The notes under the pieces were generated by a model. The model saw nothing but the letters and a program-made list of their open reading frames with translations. It ran no database searches and was not told the DNA's origin. Shown here one piece after another: positions 27,454 to 36,974 of a stretch of DNA of 45,892 bases. The DNA lies in the NCBI GenBank assembly GCA_947177165.1, contig CAMWTP010000045.1, forward strand, positions 1 through 45,892, given 5' to 3'. Positions within the stretch are counted from its first letter, which is position 1. Each line of letters begins with the position of its first letter. The DNA is from an uncultured Lachnospiraceae bacterium (lineage in GTDB: Bacteria; Bacillota; Clostridia; Lachnospirales; Lachnospiraceae). The position numbers were made by a program, and so were the translations under genes.

Positions 27454-29328
27454 ATGACAAAAAAACAGAAAAAAGTGTTGATCAGAATTATCGTATCTGC
27501 TGTGCTGGTCGCGGCGTTCAGTCTGATTCCGGTGGAGAATCAATATATTAGGCTGGTGCTGTTTCTGATACCATATCTCATTATCGGGTACGATATTCTC
27601 AAAAAGGCAGTGCTTGGGATTATTAACGGACAGGTGTTTGACGAGAATTTCCTGATGGCGCTTGCCACAGTGGGTGCCATTATCCTCGGGGAGTATCTGG
27701 AAGGGACAGCGGTTATGCTGTTTTATCAGATCGGAGAGCTGTTCCAGAGCTATGCGGTGGGGAAGAGCCGCAGAAATATATCGGCGCTCATGGATATCAG
27801 ACCGGATTATGCCAATATCGAGCAGGATGGACAGCTCGAACAGGTCGATCCCGATGACGTTGAGGTCGGAACCATCATCGTAGTACAGCCGGGAGAAAAG
27901 GTTCCGATCGACGGTGTGATCGTAGGAGGAGACTCGACACTCAACACAAGTGCCCTTACAGGTGAGAGCCTTCCGAGGGAGGTTCACGAGGGAGATGAGG
28001 TCATCAGCGGGTGTGTGAACCTGACAGGACTGCTCCGCATAGAGACGACGAGGGAGTTTGGGGAGTCGACCGTGTCGAAAATACTGGATTTGGTAGAGAA
28101 TTCCAGCATGAAGAAATCAAGGTCGGAGAATTTCATCACCCGTTTTGCAAAGTATTACACGCCGGCAGTGTGTATCGGAGCACTTGCGCTTGCCTTGCTG
28201 CCGCCAGCGGCAAATCTGCTGATGGGACATCCGGCAAACTGGTCACAGTGGATCATCAGGGCGCTCACGACGCTTGTCATCAGCTGTCCATGTGCGCTTG
28301 TCATATCGATACCGCTCAGCTTCTTTGGCGGCATCGGCGGGGCCTCCTCAAAGGGGGTGCTTGTGAAGGGCTCCAACTATCTGGAGGCGCTGTCGGAGAC
28401 AAAATATGTAGTGTGTGACAAGACAGGCACGCTGACGAAGGGCGTCTTTGAGGTGACACAGATCGAGGCGGCAGGTGAAACAACAGAGGATGCGCTTCTG
28501 GAGATGGCGGCCTATGCGGAGAGTTATTCGAACCATCCGATCAGCAAGAGCCTGAAAGAGGCTTATGGAAGACGGACAGGAAACCAGATTGACACATCGA
28601 GGGTTTCCGATGTGGAGGAGATCAGCGGACACGGCGTATCGGCAGTCATCGATGGCAGGAGGGTTTCCGCCGGAAATGTCAAATATATGAAGATGCTGGA
28701 CATTCCATATACAGTGCCGCACAAAATCGGGACAGAAGTTCATGTGGCAGTCGACGGGAAATATGCAGGATATATTCTGATCTCAGACATTGTCAAGCCG
28801 AATGCAAAAGCTGCGATTGCAGATCTGAAAGCGGCAGGAGTCAGGCAGGTGATCATGCTGACGGGCGATGCGCGAAATGTGGCGGAGTCAGTGGCGGAGG
28901 AGCTCGGCGTGGACGTGGTGAAGAGCGAGCTGCTCCCGGCAGACAAGGTGGCCGAGGTGGAGCGTCTTCTGGCGGCAAAAGGGGAGAAGGAGCGTCTCGC
29001 CTTTGTCGGGGACGGGATCAATGACGCGCCGGTACTGTCGAGGGCAGATCTTGGCATTGCGATGGGGGCGATGGGTTCCGATGCGGCGATTGAAGCGGCA
29101 GATATCGTGCTGATGGACGATGATCCGGCAAAGATCGCCACAGCCATGAATATATCGAGAAAGACTTTGGGTATCGTGCATCAGAATATCATGTTTGCGC
29201 TGGTGATTAAGTTTGCGTGTCTTGGACTGGGTGCGATTGGCTTTGTCAATATGTGGTGGGCAATCTTTGCGGATGTCGGCGTCATGATCATCGCGGTGCT
29301 GAACGCGACAAGGACATTAAAGTCATAA
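27454..29328 (+). CDS. P1B-type heavy-metal ATPase, Zn/Cd/Pb class
   Basis: A metal-exporting P-type ATPase of 624 residues in the membrane. It has the transport motif SC278PC280 in the sixth helix, the actuator TGES, the phosphorylation site D322-KTGT, the nucleotide-domain SNHP and the hinge GDGIND. The last helix pair contains WWAIFADVGVMIIAVLNA, where the aspartate together with CPC defines the ZntA/CadA (P1B-2) class that exports Zn2+, Cd2+ or Pb2+. There is no N-terminal HMA domain; that function appears to be supplied by the separate upstream gene. Control by the zinc-type ArsR sensor fits this specificity. The operon ends with the terminator at 29333. Confidence 0.95.
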   Translation: MTKKQKKVLIRIIVSAVLVAAFSLIPVENQYIRLVLFLIPYLIIGYDILKKAVLGIINGQVFDENFLMALATVGAIILGEYLEGTAVMLFYQIGELFQSYAVGKSRRNISALMDIRPDYANIEQDGQLEQVDPDDVEVGTIIVVQPGEKVPIDGVIVGGDSTLNTSALTGESLPREVHEGDEVISGCVNLTGLLRIETTREFGESTVSKILDLVENSSMKKSRSENFITRFAKYYTPAVCIGALALALLPPAANLLMGHPANWSQWIIRALTTLVISCPCALVISIPLSFFGGIGGASSKGVLVKGSNYLEALSETKYVVCDKTGTLTKGVFEVTQIEAAGETTEDALLEMAAYAESYSNHPISKSLKEAYGRRTGNQIDTSRVSDVEEISGHGVSAVIDGRRVSAGNVKYMKMLDIPYTVPHKIGTEVHVAVDGKYAGYILISDIVKPNAKAAIADLKAAGVRQVIMLTGDARNVAESVAEELGVDVVKSELLPADKVAEVERLLAAKGEKERLAFVGDGINDAPVLSRADLGIAMGAMGSDAAIEAADIVLMDDDPAKIATAMNISRKTLGIVHQNIMFALVIKFACLGLGAIGFVNMWWAIFADVGVMIIAVLNATRTLKS

Positions 29329-29332
29329 GCCG

Positions 29333-29360
29333 GACAGGGAAGCGATTCCCTGTCTTTTTT
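29333..29360 (+). terminator. Terminator of the metal operon
   Basis: A perfect 9-bp stem GACAGGGAA/TTCCCTGTC with a GCGA tetraloop, then TTTTTT. Confidence 0.95.
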
Positions 29361-29369
29361 AAGTTCCTA

Positions 29370-29399
29370 TTGCATAAGCGGCACTGGTAATAGTAAAAT
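29370..29399 (+). promoter_or_regulatory. Promoter before the DUF6273 gene
   Basis: TTGCAT, 18 bases, TAAAAT. It follows the preceding terminator directly and lies 44 bases before the start codon. Confidence 0.5.
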
Positions 29400-29442
29400 A
29401 AAAGAGACTTTAATATATGTGAATATTGATTGAGAGGTTTTT

Positions 29443-30453
29443 ATGCGCTTTTTACATTCAGAGAAAAACAGGAACATAGACAAACGAAAGCGGGCGCTCG
29501 AGCTCATAGAGATTTTTTCGGTCGTAACCATATGCGCTATCATGTATTTTCATGAGAGGGGCTTGGCGGCGCAGCCAGGTGCCGACGCACTCCCTGCCCT
29601 GGGAGACCATGTACTGTTCGGAACGTATCTCGGTGAGCCGATTGAGTGGAGAGTCATTAAGACCGGGGAAAACGGGGAGGCTGTGCTGATTGCCGAGAAT
29701 ATCCTGACGATGAAGGCGTTCAATGCGGCGGACAGCGGAAACTTTAATTATGACGATGACGATAATTGTTACTGGAGCGTCGGGGAGACGGAGGCGGACA
29801 GTAATCTGGAACTGCAGGCGTATGTGCGGGGGAACAGCTGTTGGGCGGACTCGGATCTCAGGGCGTGGCTAAACACGGACAGGGAAAATGTGGTTTATGA
29901 CGGGATCGGGCCTGTGACGAGCGCGATGTCCTCCCATAAGAACGGGTACGCAAACGAGCCGGGATTTCTCAACGGCTTTACCAGGCAGGAGCGGGAGGCA
30001 ATCGTGCCGACAGAGAATGTCACAAACGGCAATGCGCTGGATGGCGGGAAGATTTCCAGCACGGATCTGGTGTATCTGCTCTCGGAGGAAGAGTTGTCAT
30101 GGCTGATCGAGGCGGATGTCAATATCCGGGCGAAGCCGACGGCGCAGGCAATTGAGCAGGATCAGACTGCCTGGTATCAGATGTTTTCGCTGGAGTTGGG
30201 AATTGAGGCGTATTACTGGTGGCTTCGCGAGCCCGTGCCGGATACGGCAAGCAACTGTTATGTCGTCGATATCGGCTACAAATCAAGGCTGCTGCGGGGG
30301 GACAAGGCAGTAGGGCTGGAAGGATATGGAGTGCGCCCGGCAGTGAAGGTTGATACCAGGAAGATAACACTTTTAAATAAAGTACCTGAGAACAATGAGT
30401 CTGGAGAATCGGAAGAATCAGACATATTGGAAGGAGACAGTCAGGAACAGTGA
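29443..30453 (+). CDS. Membrane-anchored DUF6273 protein
   Basis: 336 residues, with a basic cytoplasmic N-terminus, one membrane helix (about 20-37) and a large extracellular part. The DUF6273 domain is recognisable from LGDHVLFGTYLGEPIEWRVI at its start, DSDLRAWLN in the middle, and YWWLREPVPDTASNCYVVDIGYKS and GYGVRPAVKVD at its end, a fold related to formylglycine-enzyme-like and C-type-lectin-like sheets. The last 25 residues are acidic. Its function is unknown; such proteins are common and often multi-copy in gut Clostridia. It lies 19 bases before a LytTR regulator and GHKL kinase in the same direction, so it may be an accessory sensor or surface output of that system. Confidence 0.8.
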   Translation: MRFLHSEKNRNIDKRKRALELIEIFSVVTICAIMYFHERGLAAQPGADALPALGDHVLFGTYLGEPIEWRVIKTGENGEAVLIAENILTMKAFNAADSGNFNYDDDDNCYWSVGETEADSNLELQAYVRGNSCWADSDLRAWLNTDRENVVYDGIGPVTSAMSSHKNGYANEPGFLNGFTRQEREAIVPTENVTNGNALDGGKISSTDLVYLLSEEELSWLIEADVNIRAKPTAQAIEQDQTAWYQMFSLELGIEAYYWWLREPVPDTASNCYVVDIGYKSRLLRGDKAVGLEGYGVRPAVKVDTRKITLLNKVPENNESGESEESDILEGDSQEQ

Positions 30454-30472
30454 CGGAAAGGCATGATCAGAG

Positions 30473-31192
30473 ATGTACAATATAGGAATTTGCGATGATG
30501 AGAGGGCTGCATGCGCACAGATAGCGGATATGATATATGAGTATGACAGAAGGAATAAGGTCGGGATAGAAGTCTCAGTCTGGCACACGGGGGAAGGGCT
30601 GTATCAGGATATGGTGAAAAAGAAATCCATCGACCTGCTTTTTCTGGATATCGGGCTGGTGACCACAGACGGCATACAGATTGGCAGGCTGATTCGTCAT
30701 GAGCTGGAGAATCAGGATATCAGTATCGCATACATCTCGTCCAAGAGCAGTTATGCGCTGGAGCTTTTCAAGATCCATCCGATTGATTTCCTCATAAAGC
30801 CGATCTGTGCGCAGGATATCAGCGATACGATCGATGAGGCGCTGCGTCTGTACAACCGGAACAATACCGTGTTTGAGTACAGAGCAGACGGCTATAACTG
30901 TAAGATTCCATACAGGGATATTCTTTATTTCTACAGCGAAAATAAGAAGGTCAACATGGTCACGGCGGACTCGACGATACAGTTTACCGGAAAGATCAAA
31001 GACCTGGCAGCTGTTATCCCGGGGAATTTTATACAGATACATCAGTCCTATATTATCAACATGAACCACATGAACGAGTGCAGCTATGAACTTGTGAAGA
31101 TGAATGACGGTGCGGCTTTAAACATCAGCCAGCCTTACAGAAAGCAGGTTCGGAAACATATTATGGATTACGCATGGGGACAGGATTCTTGA
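30473..31192 (+). CDS. LytTR-family response regulator (AgrA-like)
   Basis: 239 residues: a receiver domain (1-120) with acidic pair D8/D9 and phosphorylation site D59 in LLFLDIGL, then a LytTR DNA-binding domain (about 135-235) with IPYRDILYFYSENKKVNMVT and FIQIHQSYIINMNHM. LytTR proteins bind pairs of direct repeats spaced by two helical turns. A pair with 21-bp spacing lies downstream of the kinase gene at 32464-32502. The kinase gene starts one base after this stop, so the two are a cognate pair. No autoinducer peptide gene was found. Confidence 0.95.
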   Translation: MYNIGICDDERAACAQIADMIYEYDRRNKVGIEVSVWHTGEGLYQDMVKKKSIDLLFLDIGLVTTDGIQIGRLIRHELENQDISIAYISSKSSYALELFKIHPIDFLIKPICAQDISDTIDEALRLYNRNNTVFEYRADGYNCKIPYRDILYFYSENKKVNMVTADSTIQFTGKIKDLAAVIPGNFIQIHQSYIINMNHMNECSYELVKMNDGAALNISQPYRKQVRKHIMDYAWGQDS

Positions 31193-31193
31193 G

Positions 31194-32459
31194 ATGGTAG
31201 TATTTCATATCGCAGTACTATATATTATTTTTCGGTATATGCACTGTTTTTTCGACACAGTGCGCGCAGGAAAGGGCAGAGAGCTGGCAGCATATGTGCT
31301 GTATCTGGCTGTGATCTGTCTGGTTGACATGCTTCCGGTCGCGATGCTGGTCAGATATGTGATGAATACATTTTTCCTGTATCTGCTGGCACAGGTTTAT
31401 CATGGGAAGCAGGGAAAAAAGCTGTTGGCGGCATCGCTGGTCCAGGGCATGAATCTGTTCTGTGAGACTTTGGCAGTGTACATGCTGTACGACTGTAAGG
31501 TGGACGGGGAGTATGGCCGGGAGATGTACTATGCCATTTTTTTGCTTATGTATGTGAGTGAGCGCGTGATGGAGAAGTTCTGCATTAAGAATATCAAGGA
31601 GGACACCGCGCTAAAACACTGGGATCTCTTGATATTCCTGCCAGTGATCAGTGTTATTATGGTGTTTGTACTGATTATCTTTTCGGAGGAGAGCAGGTAT
31701 ATCGGTTCTGCATTTAGCGCCGGGATTATCTGTCTGAATCTGATCGTGTTTTATATCTGTGATGAGCTGGTGGGAGCATACATCAAATTAAAGGAAAGCG
31801 CCCTCGTGACGCGCCAGCTCGAGAGCTATTCCAATCAGCTCAATGTTGTCATGAAATCAGAGGAAAAGGTGCGGGGACTCCGGCATGACCTGAAACATCA
31901 TCTGAGTGAGATCCGGATGCTGGCAGACAGGGGAAAGACGCATGAGATCGCAGCGTATGTGCAGAATATGCAGGCGGATCTGGTGGGGGAAGGGGAACAT
32001 ATCAGCAGCGGCAATGCAGAGATTGACAGTCTGGTCAATCTGATGCTCGAGAGGGCAAAGCGGGAGCTTGGCGCTGTCAGATGTCATGTGAGTGTGCCGC
32101 AGGAGCTGGATGTGTCGGCGTTTGACTGGAATATTATTCTCGGAAATCTGATGGACAATGCGATTGAGGCTGCGGGGAAGTCGGAGGACAAGCTTCTGCA
32201 GATCAGGATTCAGTATCAGAAAGGATTGCTTTTTATTAATATAAGAAACAGTTACAGCGGTGCGCTGGTGAAGTCGGAGGGCAGGTATTTGTCCACCAAG
32301 GATTATGACAGGACGGACGGGTCGCAGATTCATGGACTGGGAATCAAAAATGTGAGGCGGATCGTGGAAAAGTACGACGGAAATATGGAAATAAGTGATG
32401 ACAACGGCATTTTTGAAGTTAGAATACTGATGTATGTCCCAATCAGGGGGAGTACATAA
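31194..32459 (+). CDS. GHKL-type sensor histidine kinase (AgrC-like)
   Basis: 421 residues. The first 195 form five to six membrane helices, as in AgrC-type peptide receptors. The H-box is RHDLKHHLSEIRML with likely phospho-acceptor H231. The GHKL ATPase domain has the N-box NLMDNAIEAA (from N318) and the G-box GLGIKNVRRIVEKYDG. It probably phosphorylates the LytTR regulator encoded immediately upstream. The signal is unknown: there is no AgrB- or AgrD-like gene in the window, so it may sense an exogenous peptide or a cell-surface state reported by the DUF6273 protein. Confidence 0.92.
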   Translation: MVVFHIAVLYIIFRYMHCFFDTVRAGKGRELAAYVLYLAVICLVDMLPVAMLVRYVMNTFFLYLLAQVYHGKQGKKLLAASLVQGMNLFCETLAVYMLYDCKVDGEYGREMYYAIFLLMYVSERVMEKFCIKNIKEDTALKHWDLLIFLPVISVIMVFVLIIFSEESRYIGSAFSAGIICLNLIVFYICDELVGAYIKLKESALVTRQLESYSNQLNVVMKSEEKVRGLRHDLKHHLSEIRMLADRGKTHEIAAYVQNMQADLVGEGEHISSGNAEIDSLVNLMLERAKRELGAVRCHVSVPQELDVSAFDWNIILGNLMDNAIEAAGKSEDKLLQIRIQYQKGLLFINIRNSYSGALVKSEGRYLSTKDYDRTDGSQIHGLGIKNVRRIVEKYDGNMEISDDNGIFEVRILMYVPIRGST

Positions 32460-32463
32460 AACG

Positions 32464-32526
32464 ACGGATTTCGCCATTTTATATACGGATTTCGCCGTTT
32501 TAGACATAAGTGTTTTTGGGTATGAT
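32464..32526 (+). promoter_or_regulatory. LytTR-type direct repeats in the SMI1/KNR4 promoter
   Basis: ACGGATTTCGCCATTTTA (32464-32481) and ACGGATTTCGCCGTTTTA (32485-32502) differ at one base and are 21 bp apart, two helical turns. A -10 box TATGAT lies at 32521-32526, 17 bases after a poor -35 (32498-32503) that overlaps the second repeat. This is the layout of an activator-dependent LytTR promoter; assignment to the adjacent regulator is inference. Confidence 0.65.
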
Positions 32527-32564
32527 ATATTTTATCTCAAAAGAAATAACAAGAGGTAAGATAT

Positions 32565-33248
32565 ATGGTACAGACAGAGGAAGAGATCGTAAAGAAAGCA
32601 TTTCAGAAACTGGTTGAGAGAGGGGCTGCGAGGGAATCTATGCTGACACCCAGCACTGTGACGGACAGGGATCTGGATGAATTTGAAAAACAGTTTGATA
32701 TCAGGCTTCCCGCACTTTTTCGGGCGTATTTAAAGGCGTATTGCTACGATTTTTCGGTGATGTGTGCACCTGTGCCGCTGGACGGCGTGGAGCACAGCGG
32801 GCCGGAGAGCGAGAAGGGATTGTGCTGGATTGAACTGATCTCGCTGCCATCACAGGAACCGCTCAAAAATCTGTATGCTGGAATGGAGAGCTTTCGCAGG
32901 ATATGCACGGACAGGAATCTTGTGAATCTGAAGCTGGACTGCATAAAGAATTTTTTGCCCATCGGTGAATGGGACGGGCCATTGTGCATTGATCTGAGAC
33001 AGACGGATGTACAGGCGGATATTCCAGCGACCTGGCAGATCTGCCGTTTTGACGAGACGGTATTTGACTGGAAGGATGCAGGATACATTGATGACAGAGG
33101 TGTAGTGACCGGGGAGAGAAAATTTCCGGATTTTCAGACGCTCCTGGAGATATATTTTGGAGGAAAGTATGATAAAGCGTATGAGCGGCAGCTGAAAGCC
33201 AGCGGTGAGGAGAAGCCCGATTACAGTTTTTATATACAGAGAAGGTAA
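32565..33248 (+). CDS. SMI1/KNR4-family protein
   Basis: A soluble 227-residue protein with the SMI1/KNR4 (SUKH) pattern: an N-terminal helix region with DLDEFEKQFDIRLPALFRAYLKAYCYDF, then a beta-sheet core ending in FLPIGEWDGPLCIDL, and a C-terminal FPDFQTLLEIYFGG helix. In bacteria many SUKH proteins are immunity proteins against contact-dependent or polymorphic toxins, while others are housekeeping. No toxin gene lies next to it. The promoter carries the paired repeats described at 32464, so it is likely an output of the LytTR/GHKL system. AAGAGG precedes the ATG, and a terminator follows. Confidence 0.8.
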   Translation: MVQTEEEIVKKAFQKLVERGAARESMLTPSTVTDRDLDEFEKQFDIRLPALFRAYLKAYCYDFSVMCAPVPLDGVEHSGPESEKGLCWIELISLPSQEPLKNLYAGMESFRRICTDRNLVNLKLDCIKNFLPIGEWDGPLCIDLRQTDVQADIPATWQICRFDETVFDWKDAGYIDDRGVVTGERKFPDFQTLLEIYFGGKYDKAYERQLKASGEEKPDYSFYIQRR

Positions 33249-33268
33249 TACGGATAGTATGTGTGAAG

Positions 33269-33297
33269 GAGGCGCTGATTGTCAGGGCTTCTTTTTT
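33269..33297 (+). terminator. Terminator after the SMI1/KNR4 gene
   Basis: A stem of nine pairs with one mismatch (33269-33278 with 33282-33291), loop TTG, then TTTTTT. Confidence 0.75.
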
Positions 33298-33528
33298 CAT
33301 GGAGTCATAAAATTATACTTGTGGGAAATGTATTTTGGAAATATAATATTTATATGAAAGAACGGTGATGAGGTTGTGCGGCGGACGGTGTTACGTCTGC
33401 GTATAAGAGATTTTGAGAGGTAAAATGTCAAAAGATATTGTTGACATTGCACGGGGATTTTGGCTTAATAGTTACATAGGGCTATATCGCAACTTTACAA
33501 AACATTTTAAAACAGAGAGGAAACAAAA
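33298..33528 (+). promoter_or_regulatory. Upstream region of the PurF-like gene
   Basis: The gap holds a GCGGACG/CGTCTGC hairpin near 33377-33397 and a promoter with perfect TTGACA at 33441-33446 followed by TTAATA at 33465-33470 (18-base spacer). I looked for a guanine-type purine riboswitch core or a PurR-like box and saw neither. Confidence 0.5.
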
Positions 33529-34935
33529 ATGGGCGGCTTTTTTGGAGTAACATCACAGCAGGATTGTGTATTTGATTTGTTTTTTGGTATCGACTACCAC
33601 TCCCATCTGGGAACCAGGCGCGGTGGTATGGCAGTTTATGGGACGGATGGGTTTAACAGGGCGATCCATAACATTGAGAATGCACCGTTTCGGACCAAGT
33701 TTGACAAAGATGTGACGGAGATGCATGGGAATTATGGGATTGGCTGTATATCGGACTACGAGCCGCAGCCGTTGATCATCCGCTCGCATCATGGCACGTA
33801 TGCACTGACAACTGTGGGAAAGATCAACAACACAGACGAGCTGATACAGCGTCTTTTTGATGTGGGACATGCGCACTTTCAGGAGATGAGCGGCGGGGAA
33901 GTCAACGCCACGGAGCTTGTCGCAGCACTGATCAACCGCAGGGAAAACTTGATAGAGGGTATCAACTTTGCATTGGATGCAATTGACGGTTCGCTGTCGA
34001 TCCTGCTGATGAACAAGGCGGGAATCTATGCCGCGAGGGACAAATACGGCAGGACGCCGGTAGTGATCGGAAGGAAGGATGACGGATTCTGCGCATCGTT
34101 TGAAAATTTTGCGTACAAGAATCTTGGTTATACGGATTACAAGGAACTGGGACCGGGAGAGGTCGTGGTGATGACGGAGAAAAACTGTGTGACGCTTGTA
34201 AATCCGCAGAAGAGTATGAAAATCTGTACCTTTCTGTGGGTTTACTATGGGTATCCCGCGAGCTCCTATGAGGGTATCAACGTGGAGCAGATGCGGTATT
34301 GCTGCGGAGAGAAGATGGCGCAGCGCGATAATGTGAAACCGGATATTGTGGCAGGGGTGCCGGATTCTGGCACAGCACATGCGGTGGGATATGCCAACGA
34401 ATCGGGGATCCCCTTCTCCAGACCGTTTATCAAGTACACGCCCACATGGCCGCGTTCTTTTATGCCGACGATGCAGAGTAAGCGAAATCTGATTGCCAAG
34501 ATGAAGCTGCTGGCGGTGGACGAGCTGATCAAGGATAAGAGCCTGCTGCTGATCGACGATTCGATCGTGAGGGGCACACAGCTTCGGGAGACCACGGAGT
34601 TCCTGTATCAGAGCGGTGCGAAGGAGGTTCACATCAGGCCGGCGTGTCCGCCGCTGCTATATGGCTGTAAATATCTGAATTTCTCGCGTTCCTCGTCCGA
34701 GATGGACCTGATCACCAGGCGTGTCATAGAACGGCTGGAAAATGGAAATGTGACAAAACAAATCTTGCAGGAATATGCGGATCCGGAGTCTGAAAAATAT
34801 GAACAGATGGTGGAGGAGATCAGAAAAGAACTGAACTTTACGTCGCTCCGTTTTAACAGACTGGATGATATGCTCGATGCGACAGGGCTGGAACACTGCA
34901 AGCTCTGCACATACTGCTGGGATGGTAAAGAATAA
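33529..34935 (+). CDS. Amidophosphoribosyltransferase-like protein lacking the glutaminase nucleophile
   Basis: 468 residues with the two-domain PurF architecture: N-terminal Ntn glutamine amidotransferase (1-230) and C-terminal PRTase (about 240-430). The PRPP loop is intact (LLLIDD344SIVRGTQ with D343 and D344), and the C-terminus keeps a C-x-x-C-x-x-C cluster (CKLCTYC) as in iron-sulfur PurF enzymes. The amidotransferase site is degenerate: the sequence starts M-G-G-F-F-G where PurF has M-C-G-I-F-G, RGQ-x-x-AG is replaced by RRGGMAVYG, and the glutamine-binding RYAT is missing. It therefore should not hydrolyse glutamine; it may use free ammonia or another nitrogen source, or have a different role. 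GAGAGG precedes the ATG, and the chemoreceptor gene follows after 32 bases. Confidence 0.85.
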   Translation: MGGFFGVTSQQDCVFDLFFGIDYHSHLGTRRGGMAVYGTDGFNRAIHNIENAPFRTKFDKDVTEMHGNYGIGCISDYEPQPLIIRSHHGTYALTTVGKINNTDELIQRLFDVGHAHFQEMSGGEVNATELVAALINRRENLIEGINFALDAIDGSLSILLMNKAGIYAARDKYGRTPVVIGRKDDGFCASFENFAYKNLGYTDYKELGPGEVVVMTEKNCVTLVNPQKSMKICTFLWVYYGYPASSYEGINVEQMRYCCGEKMAQRDNVKPDIVAGVPDSGTAHAVGYANESGIPFSRPFIKYTPTWPRSFMPTMQSKRNLIAKMKLLAVDELIKDKSLLLIDDSIVRGTQLRETTEFLYQSGAKEVHIRPACPPLLYGCKYLNFSRSSSEMDLITRRVIERLENGNVTKQILQEYADPESEKYEQMVEEIRKELNFTSLRFNRLDDMLDATGLEHCKLCTYCWDGKE

Positions 34936-34967
34936 ATAACAGCTGTTTTATAGAAAGGCGCAGGAAA

Positions 34968-36974
34968 ATGGCAGGAGAAAATCAAAAGAAAATCGTTTCT
35001 ATTAAAGTAAAATTGCTCGGCATCATACTGCCGGTGGTAATTGTCATTATGATACTGCTGGTGGGAATTCTGTACTACATATCCAAAAATATTATTAAGG
35101 AATACTCGGAAAATCTGCTCAGTTCATCGATTGAGAACCAGACGAACCAGATCGAGGCGTGGCTTGACGAGAATCTGTCGGCGTTCCGGGCGGTGAAGCA
35201 GGCAATTGAACAGACTGGTTCCAGCGGGCAGCAGCTGCAGGCGATTCTGGACAGTTATTACGGGTTTGATGACAATTATCCGGACGGGCTCTACATTGCG
35301 GACGAGAACGGTACTTTGATGAAGGCGTCGGCGTCGGAGAGGACGGAAGCTTCACCGACCCAGTCCGTATGGTACAAGGAAGGGCTGACCAGATGGAATA
35401 TGGGTCTGACCAACGCGTACACGAATGCCATGGGGGAGAATGTCATCAGCGCCTCCGGCATATTGGATGACCAGTCTGGCACGATCAAGGTGATCTCTGC
35501 GGACCTCACGCTGGAGCGAATCAGCATCATTGTCAACAGTTATATCGAGATGGACCAGGCGAGGGCATTTCTGGTGAGCAGTTCTGACGGAACGGTTCTG
35601 GCACACCATGAGAGTGATCTGATATCCTCAAAGCTGGGCGATTCCAGAGATGCCTTTATGCGGGATATCTGGCAGAAAGTATCGCAGTACGACTTTGATA
35701 TGGTCGAGATGGACAGCAATATGACGGCATTTTCGCAGATACAGGGGACGGACTGGGTTCTGGTATCGTACATTCCCACGAAGGTCATCTATGCGGATAT
35801 TGACAGTGTCCGGAATATGATGCTGGCGATCGGTCTGTTATCTGTTATCCTGCTGGCGGTATTGGTAGAGCGCGTGGTTCATATCGTGATACGTCCCGTC
35901 AAGGAGCTGATCAAGGTGATCACAGCGATGACGGATGGAGATTTCACAGTGTCTATCGAAGCCAGGAGCAATGACGAGATCGGCATTATGAGCGGACATG
36001 TGCAGCAGTTTATACTGACCATGCGGCGGATGATCGCTTCCATACATACTGTGTCAGACAAGCTGAGCACACAGGCCGGCGACAGCGACACGATTTCCAG
36101 GGAAATGTATGATGCGTCCAGGCTACAGGGACAGTCCATGCGGGAGCTGAGCGCCACGGTAGAGCAGTTATCCATGTCTGTCGGCGAGATCGCAGACCAT
36201 GCGACGACGCTCGCAATGGTGGTATCCGACACAAAGGATGACGGCGGGCAGGTGGACAGCAAAATGCAGGAGACTGTCGCGGTATCCCAAAACGGAAAAT
36301 CAGACCTGCAGCGCGTCAGCAGTGCGATGGACACGATCAACATGTCCGTACAGAAGCTGCAGCAGTCAATTGATGAGGTCGGGAAAGCGTCAATCGAGAT
36401 CACGAATATTACAGAGATAATCGGAAATATCGCGGACCAGACAGCGCTGCTCTCGCTCAACGCTTCTATCGAGGCGGCCCGCGCAGGGGAGGCGGGCAGA
36501 GGCTTTGCGGTGGTGGCGACAGAGATTGGACAGCTTGCCAACACCAGCGCCGAGGCAGTGCACAATATCGAAGGTCTGATCAGCCAGATCAACAGTCTGG
36601 TTGGAGATACCGTAAAGCAGACCAGGGAGAGCGTGGAGAATATCAATCACAGCAGTGATCTGGTGGGGGATACCTTAAGGACGTTTGACTCCATATTTGG
36701 AAATATCGATCAGGTGAGCACGCTTGTGCGCGAGATGATCAAAAAGGTAGAGAAGGTCGATGACGTGGCGACGAACGTGGCGGCAATCTCGGAGGAGCAG
36801 GCTGCGAGTTCGGAGGAGATCCTGGCAACTTCGCAGGAGATGGTGAGCCAGGTGGACAATATCACGAACAACAGTGAGCGTGTTTCGGAAGGGGCAAAGG
36901 AGCTGACAGCTTCGGCGGAGGAGCTGTACGAGCATGTTGCCAGATTCAGGATCGGAGAGGAGGCTGGACTGTGA
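34968..36974 (+). CDS. Methyl-accepting chemotaxis protein with dCache-type sensor
   Basis: A transmembrane chemoreceptor of 668 residues. TM1 is at about 16-38, an extracellular dCache-like sensory domain at about 40-280 (with [15 protein letters not shown] and [10 protein letters not shown] landmarks), TM2 at about 285-307, then HAMP, then the methyl-accepting coiled coil. The signalling hairpin [24 protein letters not shown] lies near residue 500. It signals to CheA/CheW to control flagellar rotation. Its stop codon overlaps the start of a sugar-binding lipoprotein gene (TGATG), so the two are translated together and likely form one sensory unit. It sits between a PurF-like gene and purL. 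Confidence 0.95.
   Translation: MAGENQKKIVSIKVKLLGIILPVVIVIMILLVGILYYISKNIIKEYSENLLSSSIENQTNQIEAWLDENLSAFRAVKQAIEQTGSSGQQLQAILDSYYGFDDNYPDGLYIADENGTLMKASASERTEASPTQSVWYKEGLTRWNMGLTNAYTNAMGENVISASGILDDQSGTIKVISADLTLERISIIVNSYIEMDQARAFLVSSSDGTVLAHHESDLISSKLGDSRDAFMRDIWQKVSQYDFDMVEMDSNMTAFSQIQGTDWVLVSYIPTKVIYADIDSVRNMMLAIGLLSVILLAVLVERVVHIVIRPVKELIKVITAMTDGDFTVSIEARSNDEIGIMSGHVQQFILTMRRMIASIHTVSDKLSTQAGDSDTISREMYDASRLQGQSMRELSATVEQLSMSVGEIADHATTLAMVVSDTKDDGGQVDSKMQETVAVSQNGKSDLQRVSSAMDTINMSVQKLQQSIDEVGKASIEITNITEIIGNIADQTALLSLNASIEAARAGEAGRGFAVVATEIGQLANTSAEAVHNIEGLISQINSLVGDTVKQTRESVENINHSSDLVGDTLRTFDSIFGNIDQVSTLVREMIKKVEKVDDVATNVAAISEEQAASSEEILATSQEMVSQVDNITNNSERVSEGAKELTASAEELYEHVARFRIGEEAGL

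Noticed and set aside
33298..33528. Possible guanine riboswitch before the PurF-like gene
   Set aside because: The conserved loop and junction sequences of purine riboswitches are absent; only a simple hairpin and a promoter are visible.
33553..34632. Long open frame on the minus strand opposite the PurF-like gene
   Set aside because: It lies wholly antisense to a clear PurF-family gene, is rich in His, Arg, Leu and Cys as mirror frames are, and has no ribosome binding site.
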